Source: Flavobacteriaceae bacterium (GTDB taxonomy: Bacteria; Bacteroidota; Bacteroidia; Flavobacteriales; Flavobacteriaceae). Taken from it: 64,000 nt of DNA. The stretch is from assembly GCA_018699935.1 (NCBI GenBank), contig JABISF010000036.1, positions 1 to 64,000 of the forward strand. The letters are read 5' to 3'. How positions within the stretch are numbered: position 1 is the first letter of the stretch; every line of letters starts with the position of its first letter. A program made the position numbers and the translations under genes. Of this stretch, positions 1-8,680 are shown one piece after another. Under the pieces are notes generated by a model. That model saw only the letters and a list, made by a program, of their open reading frames with translations. It was not told the DNA's origin and did no database searches.

Positions 1-388
1 TGCCCCACCATGCTCTGGGCGAAGGTCCCGTTTTGTAAAAAAGATAGATGGATTTTGCATCCACACGATAGAGTACTGGATTCCAATTGGGATAACGCGT
101 GCCATCGGTATCCTGTCCGGTAGCAATTCTGACAGGTGCTCCCCATAGCCCTTGCTCAAAACGAGAAAGCCAAATAGAAACATCTTTATTCCCTTCCCGG
201 GTTCCACCAAAAGCAGCGGCTAAAAGAACATCTTTAGTGATTTCTACTAGGGTAGAAGCATGACATTGTTCAAAAGGAGGGGTTTGATAAACCATGGTAT
301 TCCCAATTTTTTCCAATTCCAACTGCCCCCTGCCGAAAGTAAAAATAGTGAAGGCAGCCAGCGTAAAAAGTTTTGATTTAATTTTCAT
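1..388 (-). CDS. Sialidase-like (BNR-type) exported protein, C-terminus outside window
   Basis: The frame runs open from an ATG at 388 to the left window edge, so only the first 129 residues are seen. Residues 1-21 form a signal peptide (MKIKSKLFTLAAFTIFTFG). It is followed by the start of a beta-propeller of the bacterial sialidase/neuraminidase superfamily: a GGTREG motif, VSIWLSR, the WNPVLY blade and GPSPRAWWG, all typical of flavobacterial sialidase-family proteins. Such proteins act in the periplasm or on the surface on glycans, but true sialidase activity cannot be inferred and the catalytic residues lie beyond the window. It follows the FAH-family gene by 10 bases on the same strand, so the two are probably co-transcribed and belong to one carbohydrate-use cluster. 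Confidence 0.75.
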   Translation of the reverse strand, partial: MKIKSKLFTLAAFTIFTFGRGQLELEKIGNTMVYQTPPFEQCHASTLVEITKDVLLAAAFGGTREGNKDVSIWLSRFEQGLWGAPVRIATGQDTDGTRYPNWNPVLYRVDAKSIYLFYKTGPSPRAWWG

Positions 389-398
389 AAAATATTTT

Positions 399-1235
399 TT
401 AAGCCACGGTATTGATTAAAGTACCTATTCCGTCGATCGTAATTTCGATACGGTCTTGGGATTGAAGGGTGAAGGTGTCGTCTGGAACAATTCCTGTTCC
501 GGTCATTAAAAAACAACCTTGGGGAAATTCCATTTCGGCAAATAAGTAAGCCACCAAGGATTCCAAAGAACGCTTGATATTTTCCACCTTCGTTGTGCCC
601 TCAAAAACGGTGGTTTCATTTCTATAAATTATCATCGCAATTTGTGTAGTCTTAGAAATCGGTTGTTCCAAAACCAAGACACAAGGTCCAAGAGCCGCCG
701 CTCCCGTATATGATTTTGCTTGAGGCAAATACAAAGGATTTTCGCCTTCTATATCGCGGGCACTCATGTCATTACCCACTGTATATCCTATTATTTTTTT
801 ATTCGGACTAATCAGTAGCGTGAGTTCGGGTTCTGGCACGGACCATTGACTGTCCTTGCGAATACGAACCAAAGCCTGATGGCCTACCACGCGCGCTGCC
901 GTACTTTTAAAAAACAATTCCGGACGGGCAGCCTCATAAACACGATCATAGAAACTACTACCTCCACTGTCTTTGGATTCCTCCATTCGAGCGGTTTTAC
1001 TTCTGTAATAGGTCACTCCCGCAGCCCAAACTTCTTGCTGATCAATTGGTGGGAGTACTTGTTTCAATAACACCTCCAAATCGTTATCTATGCGATGTTC
1101 TGGAACACAATAGGACAACAAGGTTTTAAACAAATCATCCCGCTGGATCAGCGCTCCAAAAACAGCCTTTGGACATTCGTAAAACTCGTCTTCGAATTCA
1201 ACAACAACAGCGGTTTTGGTTTTATATAGTTTCAT
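399..1235 (-). CDS. Fumarylacetoacetate hydrolase family protein, 2-keto-3-deoxy-sugar-acid dehydratase-like
   Basis: The 278-residue protein has no signal peptide, so it is cytoplasmic. The FAH fold is shown by the metal-binding Glu pair in PEPEL (E135, E137) and by [20 protein letters not shown] at about 154-173. The [11 protein letters not shown] stretch resembles the 2-keto-3-deoxy-pentonate dehydratase branch of this superfamily more than classical FAH or homoprotocatechuate isomerases. The likely reaction is therefore cleavage or dehydration of a 2-keto-3-deoxy sugar acid, which is an inference. It sits directly upstream of a sialidase-like gene and opposite an exported DUF1080 hydrolase, which supports a role in sugar-acid breakdown. 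Confidence 0.8.
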   Translation of the reverse strand: MKLYKTKTAVVVEFEDEFYECPKAVFGALIQRDDLFKTLLSYCVPEHRIDNDLEVLLKQVLPPIDQQEVWAAGVTYYRSKTARMEESKDSGGSSFYDRVYEAARPELFFKSTAARVVGHQALVRIRKDSQWSVPEPELTLLISPNKKIIGYTVGNDMSARDIEGENPLYLPQAKSYTGAAALGPCVLVLEQPISKTTQIAMIIYRNETTVFEGTTKVENIKRSLESLVAYLFAEMEFPQGCFLMTGTGIVPDDTFTLQSQDRIEITIDGIGTLINTVA

Positions 1236-1372
1236 TCTATCTATTTAGAAATACCTTTAAAAGTATTAAAACAAATCAAAATGGAACCGTTTCTGATATT
1301 TTAATTTATTCCTCTTGTAAATATGAATTTTAAAATATAAAAATGTTTAGCTTTGAAAATAGTGTTTTTTGA

Positions 1373-2044
1373 ATGAGATCAATGCTGCTTCTTTTAGTTG
1401 CTCTCGGCATCGTTAGTAGTGCCCTTAGAGCCCAAACCACCACGGGTGCGGTCTTTCCCGACCCTGAATTTACGGTGCTTTTTGATGGGACGAATTTAGA
1501 GCAGTGGACAGGGAATAAAAACGCCTATCGAATCATAAACGGTGAATTGACCGTTGTCACCGAAGCGGGAGAAAGTGGAGGCAATCTATATACCGTTGAA
1601 GAATACAAAGATTTTATTTTTCGATTCGAATTTAAATTAAGCCCGGGAGCCAATAATGGTCTGGGAATTCGTACGCCCACCAAAGGGGATGCTGCCTACC
1701 ACGGTATGGAATTGCAAATTTTGGACAATACCGCCAAAAAATACGAAAACTTAAAAACCTATCAATATCACGGATCTATCTATGGCGTTGTTCCTGCTCT
1801 ACGAGGCTATTTAAAACCCGTTGGGGAATGGAATACACAAATTGTCATTGCCAAAGGGGATCATATCACCGTTATTTTGAACGAAACCGTTATCCTAGAT
1901 GCTACTTTGACCCATTTTATAAAAAACAATCGAACCATCGATGGAAAAGATCACCCAGGCTTGGGAAATAAAAAAGGGCATGTCGGTTTTTTAGGACATG
2001 GGGATCCATTGTGGTTTAGGAATATTGCCATAAAAAAAATATAA
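1373..2044 (+). CDS. Exported DUF1080 (3-keto-disaccharide hydrolase) domain protein
   Basis: The 223-residue protein has a clear signal peptide (residues 1-20, ending ALRAQ) followed by one concanavalin-like DUF1080 domain. Hallmarks are FTVLFDGTNLEQW near the N-terminus, FRFEFKLSPGANNGLGIRTP in the middle, GMELQILDN, and the C-terminal GHVGFLGHGDPLWFRNI. Members of this family have been shown to act on 3-keto-glycosides or are found in glycan-use loci; the substrate here is unknown. It is divergent from the FAH-family gene, separated by about 137 bases, so both probably use promoters in that gap. A lipoprotein gene follows after 31 bases. Confidence 0.85.
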   Translation: MRSMLLLLVALGIVSSALRAQTTTGAVFPDPEFTVLFDGTNLEQWTGNKNAYRIINGELTVVTEAGESGGNLYTVEEYKDFIFRFEFKLSPGANNGLGIRTPTKGDAAYHGMELQILDNTAKKYENLKTYQYHGSIYGVVPALRGYLKPVGEWNTQIVIAKGDHITVILNETVILDATLTHFIKNNRTIDGKDHPGLGNKKGHVGFLGHGDPLWFRNIAIKKI

Positions 2045-2075
2045 GCTTTTAAAACCGAAATTAGAACCGTAAACC

Positions 2076-3278
2076 ATGACCTTTTCTTCCCTTTATCAAT
2101 TGTTGACGGATTTTTACAAACATGCGCTGGGGATGAGCATCATCCTAGGATTATTCTCGGCTTGCTCTGGTGATAATACTGACGCTGAACTAGCTGAAAA
2201 TACGAAAGTAATTGATCAAAATTTTATCAAATCGCTTTCTTACCAAGCTTTGTATTATTCAAACGAAACGACCAATGGTAATTTAGATATCGAAATTCCA
2301 ATTGCTGTCTATGCTCCCAATATTGAGGCAGAAAAAGTAAGTCTTGATATTGTAAAATCTGGAGCAGCTGCTCCCACTTTTTCCTTGAGTAATACCAAAG
2401 AATTTAGTCCGATTTTTGACGAATACGGCAGCTACGAATTACGCCTGTATTTGGAAAGTGAAGTCACCGATGAAACGGGAACCACTATAGCCCGAGATAC
2501 ATTGATCAAGCAAAACGCTATTTCTATTGTTTATCAAGATGATTTCAGTGATTACAGTACGCAAGAACAGTGGTCGATCTTCCCAATCAACAACAACCTT
2601 ATTGCCACAGATTTGATTTCAGAAAACGAAACGGCGAGTATAGAGAAAAGTTTTAGTGGTTTTGACACCGAAAAATCCATTCAATTCACACTTACTTATC
2701 GCATATATCATCCAAATCTAACAAAGGGGGAAAGCATTAATAGTGATTATAAATTGGGCGTAGAAATCAACAATCGAACCTTTTATTTGTCCAGTGCAGT
2801 AAACAATCAACAAGAAATACAACAATTGAGTGTCTACGATCACGGAGGCGATTTTGAATTAAAATTGAGTAAATATGCATCACTCTTGCAATCTTCATGG
2901 AAACTCAAAAGCGCCAGTGCGAGTACTACCATTGCTTCGGAAACACTCTATGTTTTAAACGATGCGTCCAATGTTTTGGTGGGATATCCTGAATTTAGTT
3001 ATGTGGACGAGGACAGCCCCGAAACCATGACGTTTAATTTCTATTTTGAAGACGAAAGCCTATCCAACAGCACCTATACTTACGGAACCTCTTCTGAGGG
3101 AATCGTAAAAAACGGTGTGCCCGTGACGTTGACCCGAGGTCCCGGAAATTATTTTTTCAAAATCAATACTACGAATGGAATTCCAGAACGCTATGACATT
3201 GTTTATGGGGCTCTTTTTGAGAATAACCCCTATCAATTTGAGGTCTATATCGAAGCGATAGAACTTATGGTGCCTTAA
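2076..3278 (+). CDS. Hypothetical lipoprotein, beta-rich
   Basis: The 400-residue product is not recognised. A hydrophobic segment ends in the lipobox LFSAC (Cys29) and is followed by SGDNTD, so it is probably a lipoprotein facing the periplasm or outer surface. The start at 2076 is preferred over the in-frame ATG at 2133 because it gives a positively charged n-region. After an N-terminal Ig- or SusE-like beta segment (about 45-150), the DDFSDYSTQEQWSIFPI boundary opens a jelly-roll-like C-terminal domain that could bind carbohydrate. It lies 31 bases after the DUF1080 gene on the same strand and probably shares its transcript. Confidence 0.65.
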   Translation: MTFSSLYQLLTDFYKHALGMSIILGLFSACSGDNTDAELAENTKVIDQNFIKSLSYQALYYSNETTNGNLDIEIPIAVYAPNIEAEKVSLDIVKSGAAAPTFSLSNTKEFSPIFDEYGSYELRLYLESEVTDETGTTIARDTLIKQNAISIVYQDDFSDYSTQEQWSIFPINNNLIATDLISENETASIEKSFSGFDTEKSIQFTLTYRIYHPNLTKGESINSDYKLGVEINNRTFYLSSAVNNQQEIQQLSVYDHGGDFELKLSKYASLLQSSWKLKSASASTTIASETLYVLNDASNVLVGYPEFSYVDEDSPETMTFNFYFEDESLSNSTYTYGTSSEGIVKNGVPVTLTRGPGNYFFKINTTNGIPERYDIVYGALFENNPYQFEVYIEAIELMVP

Positions 3279-3302
3279 ATCATTTTAGTGGAATGTCATG
3301 GG

Positions 3303-3321
3303 CGCTGTTTTATTGAACAGC
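3303..3321 (+). terminator. Weak hairpin after the lipoprotein gene
   Basis: GCTGTT and AACAGC can pair around a short loop, 25 bases after the stop of the preceding gene. A T-rich stretch follows only at about 3342-3358, so termination here is uncertain. Confidence 0.25.
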
Positions 3322-3383
3322 CGATCTCTTAAACAAAAGCTGTTTTTCGTTTTTTTTAAATATTTAGTAAATAAATTTTATTA

Positions 3384-3478
3384 CATTGCAATATACAATT
3401 AACCATAAACCTATTCGTCAAAACCAAATTTTGGCGAAATTTCAATGCTAAAGTCTCTAGTTTTAGAGACTTTTTTTT
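3384..3478 (+). ncRNA. Candidate small RNA with its own terminator
   Basis: The 354-base gap between the lipoprotein and PQQ dehydrogenase genes has no convincing coding frame. It holds a -7-like TACATTG at about 3382, a conserved-looking CCATAAACC, a bulged hairpin (about 3414-3439) and a strong terminator hairpin, all within 95 bases. The terminator is too far (170 bases) from the upstream stop to be a simple gene end, and it precedes the next start by 155 bases. This suggests a short independent transcript or an attenuated leader. No known RNA family was recognised. Confidence 0.3.
3450..3478 (+). terminator. Rho-independent terminator
   Basis: AAGTCTCTA (3451-3459) pairs perfectly with TAGAGACTT (3464-3472) around the loop GTTT, and the hairpin is followed by a run of eight T. 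The orientation is plus strand. Confidence 0.75.
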
Positions 3479-3632
3479 GTGGAGTAAAACACAAGCATCA
3501 AAAAGATTTAACATAAATTATGGCTTTATTAAAGCTAATTTTTTTTTATTTTTAAAATAAAAATGCCCTTAAATCGATTTTTTTAATTCAAATTATTACA
3601 TTCACAATACCAAAAAAATGTAATTTGCTACT

Positions 3633-5765
3633 ATGGAAGTGTGCAAAAATTACAAGAACTATTTTATCCTTATATCCCTATTTCTCGGAATGGCTTGCCA
3701 ACAACCCAACGATACAACTTGGGAAATCTATGGGGGGAGTCATGAAAAAACACATTATATTCCTCAAACCGAAATTCGTCCTGAAAATGTACAGCAGCTC
3801 GAAAAAGTATGGGAATACAGAAGCGGAGATGCAGGTGAAAGAACTCAAATCCAAACCAACCCCATTGTCATTGGGCAGACTTTGTATGGTGTTTCGCCTA
3901 AATTAAAATTGTTTGCTTTGGAGGCTACTCGTGGGATCAAAAAATGGGAATTTGATCCATTTGACGTTTCCGAGGCAGAACAAGAAGCGTTTAACTTTTC
4001 CATGAATGTATGTCGGGGTGTGACCTACTACAAAAATGACCGAGGAGAAGAAACGCTTTTCTACGCTGCGGGTTCACAATTGTATGCCGTCAATGCTAAA
4101 ACCGGAACTTTGCAGCCCGCCTTTGGAGCGGATGGAAAAATAGACTTGCACTTGGGGCTGGGTGAACGTGCGGCATCCTTATATGTGTCCATGACCTCCC
4201 CCGGGGTTATCTACAAAAACTTGCTTATCGTTGGTTCTCGAGTGAATGAGGCAAATCCGGCAGCTCCTGGTTCCATTCGTGCCATCAATGCAGATACAGG
4301 GGCTTTGGTATGGACGTTTCATACCATCCCTCAAACAGGAGAAAAGGGTCATGAGAGTTGGGAAAACCCAGAGGCATGGAAAAATGCTGGTGGAGCCAAT
4401 GTTTGGTCAGGATTTAGTTTGGATGCAGCGCGAGGAATTTTGTATGCAGCAACCGGATCCGCCAGTTATGATTTTTTTGGTGCGGATCGTTTGGGAGATA
4501 ATCTTTTTGCCAATTCTATTATTGCCATTGATGCCCAAAAAGGAAGTCGGGTTTGGCACTATCAAACGGTGCATCACGATGTATGGGATCGTGATCTTCC
4601 TGCACCTCCCATCCTTTTTGACTATACGCTAGAAGGGGAAAAAATTCCAGCTCTAGCGCAACTTACCAAAACCGGATATGTGTTTTTATTAAACCGAACG
4701 AATGGGAAACCCATCTTTCCTATCAAAGAAAAACCAGTCCCCACTGATACTTTTTTAGAAGGAGAACAATTGTCTCCCACACAACCCCTCCCCGATTTTC
4801 CGCAAACCTTTTCAAGACAGCGATTTACCGCCGAAACCCTTAATCCATTTGTAGATGAAGAAGAGAAAAAAACACTCACCGAAGCACTAAAAAGCTATAG
4901 AAATGACCATGTTTTTGCACCGCCCACAGAAAGGGGAACCATTATTTTTCCGGGCTATGACGGGGGTGCCGAGTGGGGGGGCGCAGCTCTAGATCCAACC
5001 CAGCAAATGCTCTATGTCAACGCCAATGAAATGGCATGGATATTGACGATGCAAGCCGTTGCCGCCGAAGACGAAAGCACAGATGCATCAAGTTTGTATA
5101 CTCAAAATTGTATGGCGTGCCATGGCGTCAATTTTGAAGGAAGTGGTGATTTTCCTTCTTTAGTAAATCCCAAGCAGCCCAATACCTTTTCCGGCGTGAA
5201 GCACTTGTTACAGCAAGGGAAAAACCGTATGCCCAGTTTTGGACATTTGTCCAAAAAGGCTTTGGAAGCACTTGCCCATTATGTTCTTCAATTGAAAAAG
5301 GGAGATCGACTTGCCATAAAAAAATCAACTCAAAAGAAACAATATCGTTCAACCGGATATATAAAATTCTTAACTGAAAACGGCTACCCTGCCATTGCTC
5401 CGCCATGGGGAACCCTCAATGCCATCAACCTTAAAACAGGAGCCGTGGATTGGAAAATTCCTTTGGGAAACACTCCTATCGGAAAAGAAAAAGGAATTAT
5501 CACCGGTACTGAAAACTACGGTGGGCCTCTGGTGACAAGTACAGGCATACTTTTTATTGCAGGCACTAAAGACAACCAATTTAGAGCTTATGATAAAAAT
5601 ACAGGAAGCTTGCTTTGGGAAACGACCTTACCTTTTTCGGGCTTTGCCACGCCTAGTTTTTATTCTATCCACGGGAAGTCATATATCGTCATTGCTTGTG
5701 GAGGGGGAAAATTGGGTGCAGCGTCTGGGGATGCTTATGTTACCTACGCTTTACCAACCCCATAA
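3633..5765 (+). CDS. Lipoprotein PQQ-dependent dehydrogenase with inserted cytochrome c domain
   Basis: The 710-residue protein begins with a lipoprotein signal (LFLGMAC, Cys22). It contains a quinoprotein beta-propeller: the N-terminal KTHYIPQTEIRPENVQQLEKV region, repeated AINADTGALVWTF and AIDAQKGSRVWHY blades, HHDVWDRDLPAPP, and the C-terminal AYDKNTGSLLWETTLP. A cytochrome c motif, CMACH (C493 to H497), with a distal Met-rich stretch sits inside the propeller sequence before the last blades. That matches the family of membrane-anchored sugar or alcohol dehydrogenases that pass electrons from PQQ through heme c to the respiratory chain. The substrate is not evident; the neighbouring sugar-acid genes suggest an aldose. 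No PQQ biosynthesis genes are in the window. Confidence 0.88.
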   Translation: MEVCKNYKNYFILISLFLGMACQQPNDTTWEIYGGSHEKTHYIPQTEIRPENVQQLEKVWEYRSGDAGERTQIQTNPIVIGQTLYGVSPKLKLFALEATRGIKKWEFDPFDVSEAEQEAFNFSMNVCRGVTYYKNDRGEETLFYAAGSQLYAVNAKTGTLQPAFGADGKIDLHLGLGERAASLYVSMTSPGVIYKNLLIVGSRVNEANPAAPGSIRAINADTGALVWTFHTIPQTGEKGHESWENPEAWKNAGGANVWSGFSLDAARGILYAATGSASYDFFGADRLGDNLFANSIIAIDAQKGSRVWHYQTVHHDVWDRDLPAPPILFDYTLEGEKIPALAQLTKTGYVFLLNRTNGKPIFPIKEKPVPTDTFLEGEQLSPTQPLPDFPQTFSRQRFTAETLNPFVDEEEKKTLTEALKSYRNDHVFAPPTERGTIIFPGYDGGAEWGGAALDPTQQMLYVNANEMAWILTMQAVAAEDESTDASSLYTQNCMACHGVNFEGSGDFPSLVNPKQPNTFSGVKHLLQQGKNRMPSFGHLSKKALEALAHYVLQLKKGDRLAIKKSTQKKQYRSTGYIKFLTENGYPAIAPPWGTLNAINLKTGAVDWKIPLGNTPIGKEKGIITGTENYGGPLVTSTGILFIAGTKDNQFRAYDKNTGSLLWETTLPFSGFATPSFYSIHGKSYIVIACGGGKLGAASGDAYVTYALPTP

Positions 5766-6049
5766 AAAAAGCCTTCAGGAAGTACTCCCAAAGGCCATAA
5801 CCATAAACCAATTCATCATTGAAGAATTGACTTAACAAAATTAGGGAAATAAAGCTAAATTACTTTGCTTTTTTTCATAATAATTTCTTAATACTATTTT
5901 TTGCCGTGATATTTTATGGAATCACAATTCTTTAATGCAAAAAATAATTTTAACTTCTGTTTAACTTCTCTTTACCAACTTATTAACATCATAAAACCTA
6001 ATTTTACATGAGTGCATAACTCACATTTTTGTTTTAATTAGTTAATATT
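5766..6049. other. Gap after the PQQ dehydrogenase gene, with hairpins
   Basis: No supported gene lies here. Directly after the stop is GCCTT...AAGGC, preceded on the plus strand by seven A, so it reads as a possible terminator on the minus strand. At 5802-5819 the sequence CCATAAACCAATTCATCA repeats, with two mismatches, a stretch found at about 3403-3420. Here too it runs into a hairpin (CAATTC...GAATTG). The remainder is AT-rich. Its function is unknown. Confidence 0.4.
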
Positions 6050-6094
6050 CCTGCCTGAAAGTTGTCAAACTGCCCCACAGGCAGGTTTTTTTTT
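6050..6094 (+). terminator. Strong rho-independent terminator without a gene in front
   Basis: CCTGCCTG (6050-6057) pairs with CAGGCAGG (6078-6085), followed by nine T. The nearest upstream coding stop is 285 bases away, so the terminator probably closes a non-coding transcript. A small TGAGT...ACTCA hairpin lies just upstream (about 6009-6023). Confidence 0.75.
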
Positions 6095-6152
6095 AACCTT
6101 ATGGTAACATCGCTGTCTTATTGGCTTCTTATTTTTACCGAAAAAAGAAGAC

Positions 6153-6230
6153 ATGATTTATGTAAAATCGCTCTATTATTTTTTTGGGTTTTTTATTTGG
6201 GGAGTAATCGGTTTTTTTAAGCAAAAATAA
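6153..6230 (+). CDS. Possible 25-residue hydrophobic small protein
   Basis: An ATG at 6153 opens a 25-codon frame ending in TAA at 6230. The peptide starts MIYVKSLYYFFGFFIWG and ends in FFKQK: one hydrophobic segment with a Lys at each end, as in single-pass small membrane proteins. An AAAAGAAG stretch sits 10-15 bases upstream. It begins about 60 bases after the terminator at 6050-6094. No homologue is recognised, and a short open frame in AT-rich DNA can occur by chance. Confidence 0.3.
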   Translation: MIYVKSLYYFFGFFIWGVIGFFKQK

Positions 6231-6238
6231 GTCTTCAA

Positions 6239-6607
6239 CTATTGGGTAATTTCGTATTCGGTTTCCCAATTGGGATTTTCCAACCTGTTGATGACATATT
6301 TAATGGTGATTTCTTCCCCCGCTTGAATCGGTTTTTGTGTTACCAAACGAATGTGTTTTAAATCCCCTACCTCTTCGTCATGATTGGAAAATACGGCTTT
6401 GCTGTTGGGAATTTCATGATGATTAACAAACCCTCCCAAAGGAAGTCGGATATAGCCATCGGGAAAATTATCATTAAAAATATGAGAAATTCCCAAATCG
6501 GTATTCGCAGCGATGGGTTTTAGCGCAAATAAGCCCAAGCCTTCAATTTTACTTTCCTTTACGGTGATACAAGAAGGAAGTGGACGCCAATTACTTTTAT
6601 AGATCAT
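6239..6607 (-). CDS. SET domain protein (putative protein-lysine methyltransferase)
   Basis: The 122-residue cytoplasmic protein consists almost wholly of a minimal SET domain. GLGLFA (23-28) is the N-terminal SET motif, GGFVNHHEIPNS (58-69) matches the catalytic NH..xPN motif that binds S-adenosylmethionine, and GEEITIKYV (97-105) matches the C-terminal GEELTxxY motif. Such short bacterial SET proteins are widespread in Bacteroidota and their targets are mostly unknown. It is the last gene of a same-strand run that begins at 11950, separated from the PHP gene by 51 bases. Confidence 0.85.
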   Translation of the reverse strand: MIYKSNWRPLPSCITVKESKIEGLGLFALKPIAANTDLGISHIFNDNFPDGYIRLPLGGFVNHHEIPNSKAVFSNHDEEVGDLKHIRLVTQKPIQAGEEITIKYVINRLENPNWETEYEITQ

Positions 6608-6658
6608 ATGCTTTGCTAAAAAACAGTATAAAATTAAGTTAAAAATTTTGAACGCCCA

Positions 6659-7780
6659 TTATTTTTGAGGTATTGCATCCCAGCTAATTTTTGGGTGTTC
6701 TTTGGGAGCCGTCAACGCATTGAGAACAAGAAAAGGGAGTTCGATACGTTCTTTTTTGCTTACGGTTTTTATCTTTAAATGAAGGGTCTCCCCTGCGGGA
6801 ATACGAAATACATCACTTTGCTCATGAAAACTGTACGCCCCCAAGTATTGCAACTCAAAAGGCATTACACTGTGATTGCTCAGCGTCAGCTGCATTAGTG
6901 TTTTATCCTTGGGGTAATACGCTTGCGTCACCACAAGGTTTTCTTTGATGAGTGGGACTAAATACGCTTTTTTTCCCAAAATGATATCCTTATGCCACAC
7001 CACTGTTTTGCCTTCAAAAAGGGCTTGTTTGACATCCGACAATCGCGCAGATGAAGGAACGGACACAAAGGTCATCGGACGGTGTCCTCCTGAAGAAATT
7101 CCATGAGACCATTCGGTCAAACCATGAATATCAGAACCGCCCATAAGCGTTAAATTATGATCCAAGGCAATTTGAAAAGCCTCTTCCGAATAGGTCGTTT
7201 CATTGACCATCTCTATGCCTTGCAATAATTTATTTTCTACCAAATATTGTTGAAAAGGCTCCAGCCGAGCGATTCCGGTTTTGTCCCAATTGGGGTGATT
7301 CCAAAACACAAATGCATTTTGTTTGTTGGCTTCCAAAATTCCGGTCAAAGAATCTTTGTGCAACAATGCATTGGCATCTTGGATAAAAACCGCATTAAAG
7401 TGTCCCGAAGGAGCAATATCTCGGGTAATTTCAGAACCATTGATGACTTCTAAGCGATCCCCTTCTCGGAGTGCATCACTGGCAATGGCATAAGAACGAT
7501 TGCGGTCGGGATGCGGGATGTCTTCGGAATGAGGTTGGTATTCTAAATGTTCTGTCATGGCGATCAGATCCAAGCCTTCCCGGCGTGCCTCTTCAACTCG
7601 AATACTGGGCCATACAGAACCGTCGGAAAAAACCGTGTGGATGTGCAAGTCCGTACTCAACCATTGCATCCCGTCAGCAGCTTTAAAAAATGGCTGTTTT
7701 GCAGATTGTTGGGCAAGGGAAACTCCTGAAAGAAAAAGGGTTAAAAGAAAATAGGTGAAAAAATATTGCTTTGTTTTCAT
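6659..7780 (-). CDS. Exported PHP-fold phosphodiesterase (Sb-PDE-like)
   Basis: The 373-residue protein has a signal peptide (1-23, ending SLAQQ) and a PHP metal-dependent hydrolase domain. The metal motif DLHIHTVFSDG (44-54) carries H46 and H48. Further ligands are in MTEHLEY, NGSEITRD, WNHPNWD and GGSDIHG. The order and spacing fit the Sb-PDE family of secreted phosphodiesterases; the natural substrate is unclear. The C-terminal 100 residues look like a beta domain. It is 39 bases downstream of tesB and probably in the same operon, although a functional link to acyl-CoA metabolism is not obvious. Confidence 0.8.
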   Translation of the reverse strand: MKTKQYFFTYFLLTLFLSGVSLAQQSAKQPFFKAADGMQWLSTDLHIHTVFSDGSVWPSIRVEEARREGLDLIAMTEHLEYQPHSEDIPHPDRNRSYAIASDALREGDRLEVINGSEITRDIAPSGHFNAVFIQDANALLHKDSLTGILEANKQNAFVFWNHPNWDKTGIARLEPFQQYLVENKLLQGIEMVNETTYSEEAFQIALDHNLTLMGGSDIHGLTEWSHGISSGGHRPMTFVSVPSSARLSDVKQALFEGKTVVWHKDIILGKKAYLVPLIKENLVVTQAYYPKDKTLMQLTLSNHSVMPFELQYLGAYSFHEQSDVFRIPAGETLHLKIKTVSKKERIELPFLVLNALTAPKEHPKISWDAIPQK

Positions 7781-7819
7781 AAGCGATTGTTTTAATTATT
7801 ATTGGGGTTTAAGAGTTCA

Positions 7820-8680
7820 TTATTTGTAATTACGCATCAATCCTTCTTGGGAAACAGAGGCCACCATTATTCCCTCACGATTAAAAATGCTTCCTCTGGA
7901 AAAGCCTCGAGCATTGGAGGCGCTGGGACTTTCGATGGCATACAGCAACCAGTCATCAATGACAAAATCCCGATGAAACCAAAGCGCATGATCCAAACTT
8001 GCATAATATATTCGCGCATGTGCCAATTCTTTTCGATGGGGAAGGGTCGCTGCCAAAAGCAAACTGTAATCGGAAGCAAAAGCTAACAACTGGTGTTGTA
8101 AGGGGAGATTGGCTTTTATTTTTTCTTTGGTTTTAAACCAAATATGAGACAGTGGTGGTTTATTATTCGTTTCTAGGTAAATGGCTTTTCCCACGGGTCG
8201 AAATTCAAAAACTTGAGGGTGGGCTTGCATCAGCCGCGCATACCGTTCGGGATCTATTTTTTGAAGGGGTTCTGCTTGTTGAATGTCCGTCAACAACAAT
8301 TCTGGAGTTAAAACATTGGGCATAGTAATTTGATGATCGACACCTTCTTCCTCCAAATGAAATGAAGCAGACATATTAAAAATGGCTCTCCCCTGCTGAA
8401 AAGCCACCACGCGTCGTGTTGTAAAACTTTTACCGTCTCGAATGGCATCTACCTGATAATCAATAGGAATATTGATATCTCCTCCAAGGATAAAATAACC
8501 GTGCATGGAATGTACTTTCCGATCTTTGGGAACCGTTTGGTAAGCCGCGTGTAGGGATTGGCCCAACACTTGTCCGCCAAAAACTCTTCCCCAAGTAGTT
8601 TTGTAGTTTTGACCTACAAAATGATGGGTGTCTTTTTGTTCCAAAGTCAATAAATCAACAAGCGATTTAAGATCAATCAT
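7820..8680 (-). CDS. tesB: Acyl-CoA thioesterase II
   Basis: The 286-residue protein is a double hot-dog thioesterase of the TesB family that hydrolyses acyl-CoA to free acid and CoA in the cytoplasm. Evidence includes GRVFGGQVLGQSLHAA near the N-terminus, VHSMHGYFILGGD, the C-terminal hot-dog with SLDHALWFHRDF, and the closing ESPSASNARGFSRG and VASVSQEGLMR motifs. Its start overlaps the stop of the thiolase gene by four bases (ATGA), which implies translational coupling. The pairing suggests that the two enzymes adjust acyl-CoA and CoA pools together. Confidence 0.93.
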   Translation of the reverse strand: MIDLKSLVDLLTLEQKDTHHFVGQNYKTTWGRVFGGQVLGQSLHAAYQTVPKDRKVHSMHGYFILGGDINIPIDYQVDAIRDGKSFTTRRVVAFQQGRAIFNMSASFHLEEEGVDHQITMPNVLTPELLLTDIQQAEPLQKIDPERYARLMQAHPQVFEFRPVGKAIYLETNNKPPLSHIWFKTKEKIKANLPLQHQLLAFASDYSLLLAATLPHRKELAHARIYYASLDHALWFHRDFVIDDWLLYAIESPSASNARGFSRGSIFNREGIMVASVSQEGLMRNYK

